Of a stretch of 64,000 nucleotides of DNA, positions 19,601 to 27,094 are shown in pieces. Origin of the DNA: Bdellovibrio bacteriovorus str. Tiberius (GTDB taxonomy: Bacteria > Bdellovibrionota > Bdellovibrionia > Bdellovibrionales > Bdellovibrionaceae). The notes under the pieces were generated by a model, which saw only the letters and a list, made by a program, of their open reading frames with translations, searched no databases and was not told the DNA's origin. Numbering within the stretch: position 1 is the stretch's first letter; each line of letters begins with the position of its first letter. The stretch is from contig NC_019567.1 of assembly GCF_000317895.1 (NCBI RefSeq), forward strand, positions 2,480,001 to 2,544,000, in the 5' to 3' direction. Made by a program: the position numbers and the translations under genes.

Positions 19601-20000
19601 TCAAAGTTGTATGAGTCAAACGGGACAGGCTTAGTCGATAGAACAGATTCGGATTTTCCAGCGACTGAACGCGGGACATGTAAGTGAATGGCAAGGCGGC
19701 TTCTTCAGACAGGAACTGCACCCCGCGCTGAGCAACCGGATAGCTGCCTGGAATGTCTTCCACACCCGGATAAACGCGGTTTTGCCACATCTTGTTTTCA
19801 AGAGGATTTAGCAGACTGAGATCAGCCCCCTGATTGGCAAGGGCTGCGGCCTGCCCCACATCCAAAGCCGTTCCGGAGCTGTTGACCAGATCCATCGCCG
19901 GCTTCTTTACAGAGTTCAATGGCAGGGAAACACTCTCGGCACTTGCGATGGAGAGCGCCATCAAACACAGGGCGCAGACTATAACTATTCTGAGAGACAT
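16599..20000 (-). CDS. large secreted protein coupled to the subtilase
   Basis: A 1133-residue protein with a signal peptide (cleavage near SIASA) and no recognised domain. It contains long helical stretches and a central glycine-rich region around GGPVGGFNLGATRHVTTG that could form beta structure. The gene has an AAGGA Shine-Dalgarno and ends in an ATGA overlap with the subtilase gene, so the two are made together. It could be a chaperone, inhibitor, anchor or substrate of the protease; nothing in the sequence decides between these. An 8-bp perfect inverted repeat lies about 56-82 bases upstream of its start. Confidence 0.78.
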   Translation of the reverse strand: MSLRIVIVCALCLMALSIASAESVSLPLNSVKKPAMDLVNSSGTALDVGQAAALANQGADLSLLNPLENKMWQNRVYPGVEDIPGSYPVAQRGVQFLSEEAALPFTYMSRVQSLENPNLFYRLSLSRLTHTTLMRAALLRKLGYYVPSPKYYRNLRVFFKTEAEKESFLKNAQESMISDFESRGWVTEDNKTNHSVVFSDAVLEPAVAEYFDIQWGYAPDPNNPNQLPAVQRYSRYRAYRALILPFALVDLPESVNRFSAKFGAVLSGHVVINHPSAESFSAASYEDVRWLVRRMAELRHSDFVEIVRAGAYPQELEDLIVAKLLHRAHNALELFNVKNTSALPLPDLNITSRSGLVKDGKVTQEFVPGYPQRFAHGDRQSPFQDGDLERYMGIRAKSAVIGTVMNHINEKLDLLSTSDLFQNRRDEITQRVLEHIRERPYEPLYQKVEAWGGPVGGFNLGATRHVTTGTYFGSSAPIQLVDNVSVAGRLGYFMTLDGVPKITPMAGANIMVMRDYTHVRPLNSIQEGTKVSWKDLLVPRFMSKLSAVLDEKDPIKSQEEGKPARQPLDAFLSELREGEVFTVTDSIALSAYAQASSSLDVLMGISPLNFLNTVAVGVDANRAILRQTSFMRTKEGVQVYVRSQNSKAMGMTLDINYFINVMRVRANTTWAELSTDAFVIDYNPEYAEYIDSENQEAKFVKDFIKTRNDLKPALRALFKSNDPELLYANFNHRKFEIDHNLKTREIRNKFFAMRVNSFNEDHTLKIRYPRSAEAPDLDPKDEEVTLFSNKRGELIGRDLLGFAFDWVEGLMNKWWPKGRVDLARSDDPNPANTPYGKAYWRTVTTESDLTTNAKQYPSVGVVQRVWGGWHLNRKKFLKLIDEVQGELKSSPVGSYRLIEKEAFSNVTAVDFYRITANLSILPGGLDKIKDLILQPDQDGKSVPKAKFIGRLFQKLSEKMGRKARPHDQEMFNDMVTVLGNGDFKRGKSEFITACQEEQDAHKKERTMNYQGSWVNGTYFDCMLPWMERLLKLSASYPKDKKSQTQWMTNVVYTLEEAIPLPQLLKFLGKDNYIYFVRINGFRAGDEDGDIEYFSNTLGDPKQNIEYANGLIQMFATKTRISPIELDKSLGSFR

Positions 20001-20055
20001 AGCTTATCCTTATCAAAAAGGTGACAAAGTGGTGTCAAAAGGGCCTTACACGGAC

Positions 20056-20082
20056 CCCGTTCCCGGAACAGCAAGGAACGGG
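20056..20082. promoter_or_regulatory. 8-bp inverted repeat upstream of the secreted-protein/subtilase operon
   Basis: CCCGTTCC at 20056-20063 and GGAACGGG at 20075-20082 form a perfect inverted repeat with an 11-base spacer in the leader of the two-gene operon. It could be an operator or a leader hairpin. No clear U-run follows on the minus strand. Confidence 0.4.
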
Positions 20083-20137
20083 CCACAAATTGTCAGTCAT
20101 TTAGAAATAAATTCCCGTTTAACTGCTTCAGAAACGA

Positions 20138-20163
20138 AATGACCGCCTTGCACGGCGGTCATC
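20138..20163 (-). terminator. probable intrinsic terminator
   Basis: ATGACCGCC / GGCGGTCAT perfect 9-bp stem with a six-base loop, 3' of the papain-like gene; on the minus strand it is followed by a moderate T-rich stretch (TTTCGTTTC). Confidence 0.65.
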
Positions 20164-20189
20164 TGAAGCTTTTACAAGCTCTGCTTAAG

Positions 20190-21242
20190 TTATCGGCACT
20201 TGATGCGATAGTGCGCCATCATGGCGTCTTCCAGCATTTCCCGCTCGTCTTCATCCACAACATACACGCCCAATGAGCGGCTGGTGTTTTCAAGCACGAA
20301 GCGTCCCACGATATCCGGCGCATAGAACGCGCTGTTCTTCACAGAGTAATAAAGCAGCTGATCTTTTGACGGCTGATTCGAGTCATAAACAGTAAAGGTA
20401 ATGATGTCGTTAGTGACCTTGTAAGACTTCACCATCACGATGTGCTGAGCCGTGCGACCAGCACGCAGATTAATCAGCGTCAGGCGTTTGGTGTCGGCAT
20501 TACGGCGCAGAATAGAAACAGACTCCTGATTTTTTTTAGCGCTGCGATCACCCGAACCCGCACCCATACCGATATTGGCGGCACGGAAGAAGTGGCGGGC
20601 CTGATTTTCTTCAATCTCTGCACGGAAATGCCTGTGAACGTTCTTGCCATCCACATTTTCAACATAGCCTTCCAGCAAACGCATCCACAAACTGTTGGTG
20701 TGCCATTTGTCTTCGCTCAAAGAATTGGATGGAACCGGGAAGATGCTGTTGGCTCTCAATGAACGCGTGATAATGCGCTCAGTGCTGGAGCTGCTGCCGC
20801 GGTTGTCGTTGTTGTGATTGTCATTGATAAGTTCAAGAGTTCCACCGCGAATCTGATTCAGCAGACCCGGTGAAATCTGGTCCATCCGCAAGCTGGTTGG
20901 CTCATTATAACGAGCCATATAAGAGATCATGCGCTGGGTGCTGCTTAAAGCCCAGCAGCCCGCGATCGTGGCTACGCCGCTGCGGAAAGGCCAATTGGTG
21001 ATGGGCATATTACGGGACTCATGAAAGGCGTCAGCTTTAATTCGATAGTAAATACCATCGATGCTAAGCTTGTTACAGGTCAGATCCTGCACCAAAGAGT
21101 CCGTGACTCTTTTATTGGAGATAAATTCAGAGGCGGAAGTACTTCGTTTCTTGCCCCAGGCATAAGCGCGGTCTGCCGTCGCGGCCATAGCCGTGGCAAA
21201 GGCGCATAAAAACAGCACAGCAGTCTTTAATAGCTTCAACAT
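20190..21242 (-). CDS. secreted protein, possible papain-like cysteine peptidase fold
   Basis: A 350-residue exported protein (signal peptide to about residue 25). I chose the ATG at 21242, which has AAGGA seven bases upstream, over one five codons earlier. The segment IAGCWALSSTQ with Cys96 resembles the nucleophile helix of papain-like peptidases, and AQHIVMVKSY (His267) followed by VYDSNQP (Asp287/Asn289) resembles the distal His-Asp/Asn part of the triad. This match is by eye and a C39- or papain-like fold is an inference. The gene is monocistronic. An 11-bp hairpin lies upstream. Confidence 0.65.
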   Translation of the reverse strand: MLKLLKTAVLFLCAFATAMAATADRAYAWGKKRSTSASEFISNKRVTDSLVQDLTCNKLSIDGIYYRIKADAFHESRNMPITNWPFRSGVATIAGCWALSSTQRMISYMARYNEPTSLRMDQISPGLLNQIRGGTLELINDNHNNDNRGSSSSTERIITRSLRANSIFPVPSNSLSEDKWHTNSLWMRLLEGYVENVDGKNVHRHFRAEIEENQARHFFRAANIGMGAGSGDRSAKKNQESVSILRRNADTKRLTLINLRAGRTAQHIVMVKSYKVTNDIITFTVYDSNQPSKDQLLYYSVKNSAFYAPDIVGRFVLENTSRSLGVYVVDEDEREMLEDAMMAHYRIKCR

Positions 21243-21311
21243 ACAACGTCCTTTCATTTCAACGTCGGATGCTAAAGCAATTCACAATCCACACTGGTTC
21301 CATGTTTAATT

Positions 21312-21340
21312 CCTGTTCAGGTGTCAAAGACCTGAACAGG
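21312..21340. repeat. 11-bp perfect inverted repeat
   Basis: CCTGTTCAGGT (21312-21322) and ACCTGAACAGG (21330-21340) with a seven-base loop. It lies between the PAP2 operon end and the papain-like gene. It could terminate the PAP2 operon, although a U-run is missing, or act as an operator for the downstream gene. Confidence 0.6.
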
Positions 21341-21365
21341 TGCCCTAAAACGTAGGACATCTGGG

Positions 21366-22067
21366 CTAAAACTCGCGACTGAAGCTGAGACCCACGACTC
21401 CGCCCCCGACGACGGGGACTATATTATAGTCGCTCTTTCCGGTGTTCAGGGCGCTGGCGCGGCCCCAATAAATGCCCAAGGCGGCACCCGCCACCACATC
21501 GCTGGTCCAATGGATGTTTTCACTGACCCGGGAAGCAGCCACGAAGGTTGCCAAGGCAAAGGCCGGAATGCCGATCTTGTAGCCGTACGCGTAGGCCAGC
21601 GATGTGGCCGTGGCATAGGAAGAGGATGCGTGCCCCGACGGGAACGACAGATAATCTCGTCCGCTGGGGCGTTCGCGGCCTATGACAGAGGCCATGGTGA
21701 TGTGACTGGCCGCTGTGAGGGCCAGAGCCATGCTATGAGCCAGGCCATTTTGCGGATCCAGCCACAGTTGCGCTAGCGCAATGGCGATCCCCGGGCCACC
21801 ACTTCCCAGATACGCCCCGATATCGGCGGTGTCTTTATCCATGATCAGCTTGTCGGGATTAAGATTGTTTTTATAAACCGTTTGATCGTACTGGCGTGCC
21901 GTCACCGTGGCAGCCGTGCCCACCAGCAAAATCAGCTGTCCCCCACTGTCGAAGGAATTTGTGATGGTGGGTTTTAGTTCCTGATGCCAAAGCCACGAAA
22001 AAGTATTTTCTTCAGCCTGAGCTGCCGCAGAAAAGGCGAACAAGAAAGCGACAACAAGGCTTTTCAT
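21366..22067 (-). CDS. PAP2-family phosphatase, periplasmic
   Basis: A 233-residue protein with a signal peptide (MKSLVVAFLFAFSAAAQAEE). It carries PAP2 motifs FPSGHAS and SRVSENIHWTSD with both histidines, but the first motif reads IGRERPSG without the usual lysine of KxxxxxxRP. It probably removes phosphate from a lipid or isoprenoid headgroup on the periplasmic side. I chose the ATG at 22067, which overlaps the stop of the previous PAP2 gene in an ATGA; the frame stays open upstream but lacks a ribosome site there. Last gene of a four-gene operon. Confidence 0.85.
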   Translation of the reverse strand: MKSLVVAFLFAFSAAAQAEENTFSWLWHQELKPTITNSFDSGGQLILLVGTAATVTARQYDQTVYKNNLNPDKLIMDKDTADIGAYLGSGGPGIAIALAQLWLDPQNGLAHSMALALTAASHITMASVIGRERPSGRDYLSFPSGHASSSYATATSLAYAYGYKIGIPAFALATFVAASRVSENIHWTSDVVAGAALGIYWGRASALNTGKSDYNIVPVVGGGVVGLSFSREF

Positions 22068-22630
22068 GACGGACCCCTTTGCCATTTCATCAGGATCTGC
22101 TTTGCGATAAGCGCCAGCACGGCCCCCAGAAGACCGCCAAGAAGCGCCCCGACGGCAACGTCTGCCGGGAAGTGCACCCCACAATACACGCGGGAATAAG
22201 CTGTTAACGACGCCAGTGCCAGCAGAGGGATTCTTGCTTTGGGATAAAACACTGCAATGAAAGCAACCAATGCAAAGGCATCCACGGCGTGACTGGAAGG
22301 GAAAGAAAACCCACCCTGCTGTGGCCCGCGTAGCATCACCAGATCGGCGATATCAGAGCGAAACGGCCTTGCCCGTTGAAACAGGGGTTTGATCAGATCT
22401 CCGGAAAGGACATCAGCAACACTTGCCACCAGCGTGGCCGAAACCACGACCAACACACCTTTCACGCGGGTTCGCGTGAACAACCAGAATAGAATAGTCG
22501 GCAGCACCATAAACAGGAACCACGGGGATTTCTGAAAGTCCGTCCACCATGGAAAAAACACATCAAACAGCGGATTGGCAGTAGTGCTGTTGATGAATAA
22601 AAATATCTGATGATCGATTTGTTCCCACAT
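22064..22630 (-). CDS. PAP2-family membrane phosphatase
   Basis: A 188-residue integral membrane PAP2 protein with all three motifs: KPLFQRARPF (KxxxxxxRP), FPSSHA (PSGH variant) and SRVYCGVHFPAD. It resembles undecaprenyl-diphosphate or lipid A phosphatases. About six hydrophobic helices are seen. The ATG at 22630 has GGCAGG six bases upstream; a GTG lies one codon earlier. It overlaps the next PAP2 gene by four bases and follows the barrel gene after about a dozen bases. Substrate is not decided by sequence. Confidence 0.9.
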   Translation of the reverse strand: MWEQIDHQIFLFINSTTANPLFDVFFPWWTDFQKSPWFLFMVLPTILFWLFTRTRVKGVLVVVSATLVASVADVLSGDLIKPLFQRARPFRSDIADLVMLRGPQQGGFSFPSSHAVDAFALVAFIAVFYPKARIPLLALASLTAYSRVYCGVHFPADVAVGALLGGLLGAVLALIAKQILMKWQRGPS

Positions 22631-22642
22631 CACACACCTGCC

Positions 22643-23302
22643 TTAAAAGGCCAAAATCCCGAAGGTGACGGCGATACTGTAAATGCGTGCGTTGTTAGTG
22701 ACCTGGTTGCGGGAAAGGACCAGGGGCACTTCACCGTCCATCATCACGTCCTCTTCACTTTCCAGGGTCTGGGCGGTGGCAGCGATTTCTGTGAACCACA
22801 CTTGTCCTTTCGAATTCTTTTTCAAAATACCCCAGCCCAACCCCACAACCGGCCCGTCGAAATGAATGCGACTGGTGCTGGGATCAGAAACGCCTTTTGG
22901 AGTTTCGCCATTCAGAAATAAAACTGTCGGAGCCCGCCCCACAAAGAGCCTTGCATAAGGCGTCCCTTCCATTTCGGGATAAATCTTTGGCAACTGAGTG
23001 CGAATCCCCATGGTCAGCAGTGTGTCCCATAAAAGGAAACTGTCCTCCATGCGGTTGAATTTCACACTGGCACTCCATTCCACGGCCCATTCGGGATGAA
23101 AGACATAAAGCAGGTCGGTCTTCAGATTCACGCCCACGCCGCCATCGGAATGGTCGTCATCAGAGGTGTACAAAGCAGAATTGAATCCACCACCGGCCAG
23201 CAGATGCAGACCGTCGCTCCAATTGTCGGTCTCAAAATCTGTCGCCAGGGCACTCACCGACAGCAGCATTGAAAGCAAAAATACAGACAGTGATTCTTTC
23301 AT
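22643..23302 (-). CDS. exported probable outer-membrane barrel protein
   Basis: A 219-residue exported protein; signal peptide ends near VSALA. Alternating strands and a C-terminal aromatic (GILAF) suggest an outer-membrane barrel. The ATG at 23302 has GGAGG seven bases upstream, and the stop of the preceding gene overlaps this ribosome site region (TGATATG). It has no recognised family, but its place between a DUF3943-like gene and two PAP2 genes suggests work on envelope lipids. Confidence 0.75.
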   Translation of the reverse strand: MKESLSVFLLSMLLSVSALATDFETDNWSDGLHLLAGGGFNSALYTSDDDHSDGGVGVNLKTDLLYVFHPEWAVEWSASVKFNRMEDSFLLWDTLLTMGIRTQLPKIYPEMEGTPYARLFVGRAPTVLFLNGETPKGVSDPSTSRIHFDGPVVGLGWGILKKNSKGQVWFTEIAATAQTLESEEDVMMDGEVPLVLSRNQVTNNARIYSIAVTFGILAF

Positions 23303-23303
23303 A

Positions 23304-23912
23304 TCAATACCTCCAGGACACATTCAGTCCCAGGGAGTCCGTTCCCACATTTGGCATCGCCGCCAGTTCCTGCGGATAGTTTGGCAACAAGGTGAAAGGA
23401 TTCAGAGCGTAGCCCAAAGCGCGCATCCACGCCGAATCCTGCCCGCGCAGATGATGGCTTAAGCGTTCAAAGCCCATCCCCACAAGAGTTCCAAAGACCG
23501 GCGTCTGATAGATATCCTGAATGCTTGGAGGCTCGGTGTAGGTTTCCACCGCAAACTCGAAAGCCAGCGAAGAAAGGAATGTCCAGACAAAGGCTTCAGT
23601 TTCGGTATAACCACGATAGCGATAGAAAAGATAATAATACTGCCCGGCCAAGGCGTGTTTGAAGATGTTGTAGTCAAAGCTGTCTTTATCAAATTCAGGC
23701 TTGAACGGATAGCTGGTGAAATTGTCCCAGGAACCGTGATCGGCGACGGTCTTTTCCTGCGTGATCAGATACACGCTCCACTGTGCCACATAGACGGCAC
23801 CGAAATTCAGAGCGTACTCACCTGCCGTGCGTGCTGGTGGTGTTGACGTGTCTGCCGCAATTCCTTGTGCGGCAAATAGAAGGGTTAAAAGGACGGTAAC
23901 GAGGGCTTTCAT
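23304..23912 (-). CDS. DUF3943-like exported protein
   Basis: A 202-residue exported protein (signal peptide to AQGIA). The central part, with FEFAVETYTEPPSIQDIYQ and TPVFGTLVGMGFE, resembles the DUF3943 family of envelope proteins of unknown function; this is recalled by eye. It is the first gene of the four-gene operon, has a GGAG Shine-Dalgarno, and lies behind an AT-rich promoter region full of repeats. Confidence 0.65.
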   Translation of the reverse strand: MKALVTVLLTLLFAAQGIAADTSTPPARTAGEYALNFGAVYVAQWSVYLITQEKTVADHGSWDNFTSYPFKPEFDKDSFDYNIFKHALAGQYYYLFYRYRGYTETEAFVWTFLSSLAFEFAVETYTEPPSIQDIYQTPVFGTLVGMGFERLSHHLRGQDSAWMRALGYALNPFTLLPNYPQELAAMPNVGTDSLGLNVSWRY

Positions 23913-23973
23913 GGGAAACTCCGCATATCGCGAAACACCCTGTGAGTTTGGACTCCGAAGTATCTATCTGTAA

Positions 23974-23994
23974 TTGTTGATCAAATATCAACAA
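23974..23994. promoter_or_regulatory. 8-bp inverted repeat, operator-like
   Basis: TTGTTGAT and ATCAACAA separated by CAAAT form a perfect inverted repeat about 60-80 bases upstream of the first gene of the PAP2 operon, the right place for a repressor or activator site. Confidence 0.5.
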
Positions 23995-24017
23995 AAGCTC
24001 ACTTATGTATGTACGCG

Positions 24018-24078
24018 ATTACTTACTTATCTAAAAGCCAAACTAACGGAATCTGCATAAGTAATCAAGTAATTACTT
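24018..24078. promoter_or_regulatory. cluster of four AAGTAAT heptamers, including a 12-bp palindrome
   Basis: The heptamer AAGTAAT or its complement occurs at 24018-24024, 24059-24065, 24067-24073 and 24072-24078. The last two overlap in the perfect palindrome AAGTAATTACTT. The cluster lies in the AT-rich stretch upstream of the PAP2 operon and looks like a multi-site operator. Confidence 0.5.
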
Positions 24079-24118
24079 AAAAAATGAGTATTGGGGGACG
24101 AAGCTTCGCATGAAAAGA

Positions 24119-24151
24119 ATAAAAAAAGGAAGGCTTTGGGGGCCTTCCTTT
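24119..24151 (-). terminator. intrinsic terminator
   Basis: AAAGGAAGGC / GCCTTCCTTT perfect stem followed on the minus strand by a T-run, 3' of the large barrel gene. Confidence 0.9.
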
Positions 24152-24178
24152 CGCACTTTGATTTTATAATTCAACAGC

Positions 24179-26251
24179 TTAGAAGTTGATTCCGAGACCT
24201 ACGGTTCCGTAGAACGTGTTCAGTTCGGCTTTCTGATTTACAGACCCATCAGTGAATCCGTAACGTTTCATCCCGAAACCTGCCTCCCCGAAGTATCTCT
24301 CGGACCACAACACCTTACCGTGGAAGTTCAGAGACATTGGCGCATTCAGAGTCACGTTGGAATCCATCGAGCTGACATAGTAAATGAATTCCATGTCCAC
24401 CCATTTTGGATAACGCATGAATGGCAGGATATTGAAGAAGTCATCAAACACCTTCGGCATAGAGCGCGCCCAGAAGGCCCCCACCCCCAGCATCGGCGCC
24501 TTCAGTTGATCGAAGGTCACGCTCTGATAGGACACCATCGCACCAACAGATTCATCACGCCCCCACAGACCTGGTGTTGCACGGTATTTCAAGTCGACAG
24601 TCATCACACTGAGCGGAGCCGTGTTGCCCGCAGCATCGACTTTCAACTGATTGAAAGACTGGAAGTACTTCGCACTGAAGCCCCAGCGCTGACGGGACAA
24701 CCAATAGTTGGTCCAGCCGAACAGATCCTCGAACCACTGATTGTAGGCCACTTCACCCATAAAGATGAATTCACCGGAAGCCTGAACCGCCGTGAAACGA
24801 CCGGAAAGCTCGCGCGGATAACCTTTATAGATTTCATAGTAAGACTTGTACGTCTTGCCGTCGATATCCACATTCAAGTAAGAACGATTGATCTGACCAC
24901 GCTCGGTCGCTTTGAAGTCCCACACGAAAGACGCTGGATCCTGAGAATTTTCCTTCACGGAATTCTGCTCGGAAGACACTTGAGCCACCGGCTGTTTGCG
25001 ACCTTCCAGCTTGATACCATCGATGTATGTACCGGTCGGAGTTCTTTTGCTCAGGTAAACACGGGACTGAGTGCGCGGGATTTCCGACAGTTCGAATTTC
25101 TGTTTAAAGATACCGCCGCCCTGGCCTGGCAGATAAATTTTTGGATCGTCTTTCTTGATCGCGGCCGCCCAGAATTTACGTGGATCACCAATCGTGGATT
25201 CAAAGCCCAGCATCTTGGTGAAGGAACTGTACTGATCCGGATTCAAAATGACTGAACGTCCCACCGGGCGCGTGTCATAGCCGACAATTCTTAAAACACC
25301 CGGCTTCTTGGTGTCAGAAATGTCCATCAGCTCCAGCTTGTTTGGCAAAGTCACAAATTCATAGGACTCGCCGGTTCCCAATTCTGCAAAGAAAGAACTT
25401 GGCATGTCCGCCGCCACGGGAACGGAATTCTTCAATGCCGCCTCTTCGTTATTCACCAGCACTCGCGGAGTCACCGCATCCGCACGCACTTTCCCCATCA
25501 CCACCGTCTTACCGCTGGATTTGGAACCGTAACGCTGAGAACACATTTTCGTGGAATTACGACCATCCGTCTGAGTCAGACAGAAGCGGAAAGATTCCTT
25601 CTGACCCCAGAATGGAGCCTTCGCAGATTCAGCATCACTGATCGCAAACTGAGAACCGAAGATGCCGGAGCGAACCACGTCTTTTGACGGAACACCTTTC
25701 GCAACCAGTTCTTTTCTCCACGTATCCAGTTGTTTTTGCCATTGGGTGCGATCCGCTTCTGTGAAGGAATAACTCCAAAGCACAGTTCCAGTACGAGAGA
25801 TCATCTCGATTGTTCCGTGGCTCATCAGTTTTTCAGGCCATGCCATCACCAAAGCCACTTTACCGGCTTCACCGCTGCCAAGGATCTGATTGATTTGTGA
25901 GTGAGTTTTACCCAGTGGCAAAAGGGCGAAGAAGAAGTTCTTCTCGTTCAGTTGCACGTTCCCGATTTTCAGATTTTTCCCGCCAGCAGCGCTCAGGTCG
26001 TATTCCATCTCCAAGGGAGGCAGGATCACGCCATTATCCAGCTGATCGAAATAAAGGGGCTTATTGAAATCACGAGTCGCCGCTGTCTTTAGCAAGGAGC
26101 GTTGAGGCGCCGGAATTTCTTCCGTAGACTCAGTGGCTTCCGCCGGGGCCGGATTTGGCGCCGCTGCGGGTGTTCCCTCTGGCGTTTGAGCGTGTGCAAA
26201 GGACGCAAAAGACAATAATACGGACAATACAAGATGCTGCGCACTATTCAC
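24179..26251 (-). CDS. large exported protein with C-terminal outer-membrane barrel
   Basis: A 690-residue exported protein with signal peptide (SFASFAHA), a proline/alanine linker (about 25-50), a central region of mixed beta structure and a C-terminal barrel-like part ending in the outer-membrane signature VGLGINF. I chose the GTG at 26251 with GAGG eight bases upstream; the frame extends nine codons further to a TTG lacking a ribosome site. Two cysteines (FRFCL, KMCSQ) lie close together and may form a disulfide. No family recognised; the gene is monocistronic with its own terminator. Confidence 0.78.
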   Translation of the reverse strand: MNSAQHLVLSVLLSFASFAHAQTPEGTPAAAPNPAPAEATESTEEIPAPQRSLLKTAATRDFNKPLYFDQLDNGVILPPLEMEYDLSAAGGKNLKIGNVQLNEKNFFFALLPLGKTHSQINQILGSGEAGKVALVMAWPEKLMSHGTIEMISRTGTVLWSYSFTEADRTQWQKQLDTWRKELVAKGVPSKDVVRSGIFGSQFAISDAESAKAPFWGQKESFRFCLTQTDGRNSTKMCSQRYGSKSSGKTVVMGKVRADAVTPRVLVNNEEAALKNSVPVAADMPSSFFAELGTGESYEFVTLPNKLELMDISDTKKPGVLRIVGYDTRPVGRSVILNPDQYSSFTKMLGFESTIGDPRKFWAAAIKKDDPKIYLPGQGGGIFKQKFELSEIPRTQSRVYLSKRTPTGTYIDGIKLEGRKQPVAQVSSEQNSVKENSQDPASFVWDFKATERGQINRSYLNVDIDGKTYKSYYEIYKGYPRELSGRFTAVQASGEFIFMGEVAYNQWFEDLFGWTNYWLSRQRWGFSAKYFQSFNQLKVDAAGNTAPLSVMTVDLKYRATPGLWGRDESVGAMVSYQSVTFDQLKAPMLGVGAFWARSMPKVFDDFFNILPFMRYPKWVDMEFIYYVSSMDSNVTLNAPMSLNFHGKVLWSERYFGEAGFGMKRYGFTDGSVNQKAELNTFYGTVGLGINF

Positions 26252-26371
26252 GATATATACCTCACTGCTGTGCTTCAATTTTATTGAATGCGAGGTTTTG
26301 TAACAAGCTAAAATATTGGACTGTCTGGGTTTTTCGGTTTATGAAGACGGGACCGATTATGAAGGAGCCTT

Positions 26372-27094
26372 ATGTCTGCCGCTCGTACTATCTATCACAT
26401 GAGAGTTGAAGAAATCATCGACCACACCCCAACGGTGCGTGAATTGGTCCTGAAGACGGAAACTCCGAATGAATTCGGCTTTAAAGCGGGCCAGTTCGTC
26501 ATGCTTCACGTGCCTCAGGGCGAGGCAAAGCCCGCTTTGCGTGCTTACTCTATCGCATCTGATGACCGCACCAAAAATGGATTCCGACTGCTTTTCAAAT
26601 TCGTAGAAAACGGCTTAGCCTCGACTTTCGTTTGGCAACTCAAAGGCGGCGAGCTTCTGAACTTCACCGGCCCGTTCGGTAAAGTCTTCTTCCAAGAGCC
26701 TCCAACGGAGCAAATCGTCTTCCTGAACACGGGTACCGGCTTGTCCCAACACTTGTGCTATCTGCTTTCCAAAAAAGAGCAGTACCCGAACCTTCGTTAC
26801 CGCATGCTGTTTGGTGTGCGCACCGAAAAGGACATGTACTACCAAAAAGAGATCGAAGAGCTGCAAAATGCATTGCCTGACTTCAAGTTTGAATTTGTCC
26901 TGAGCCGTCCACAAGACGACTGGAAAGGCAAAAAAGGCTATGTTCAGAACTTTATCTCTGAATTTGATTACAAAAACATTCCGACGACGTTCTACCTTTG
27001 CGGTAACGGCGGCATGATCAAAGACGTGAAACACCAGCTTCTGGAAGTCGACGGCTTTGATAAAACAAAAATCTGGGCCGAGGCGTTTGACTAA
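26372..27094 (+). CDS. ferredoxin-NADP reductase-type FAD/NAD(P)H oxidoreductase
   Basis: A 240-residue FNR-fold flavoprotein. RAYSIAS (57-63) is the FAD-binding RxYS motif, NTGTGLS (119-125) the dinucleotide GTG loop, and LCGNGGMIKDV the CGxxxM motif before a C-terminal aromatic tail (EAFD). It should pass electrons between NAD(P)H and a ferredoxin, flavodoxin or oxygenase partner. AAGGAG lies upstream of the ATG. The next gene begins inside its last codons, so they form an operon. No ferredoxin gene is adjacent, so the partner is unknown. Confidence 0.9.
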   Translation: MSAARTIYHMRVEEIIDHTPTVRELVLKTETPNEFGFKAGQFVMLHVPQGEAKPALRAYSIASDDRTKNGFRLLFKFVENGLASTFVWQLKGGELLNFTGPFGKVFFQEPPTEQIVFLNTGTGLSQHLCYLLSKKEQYPNLRYRMLFGVRTEKDMYYQKEIEELQNALPDFKFEFVLSRPQDDWKGKKGYVQNFISEFDYKNIPTTFYLCGNGGMIKDVKHQLLEVDGFDKTKIWAEAFD

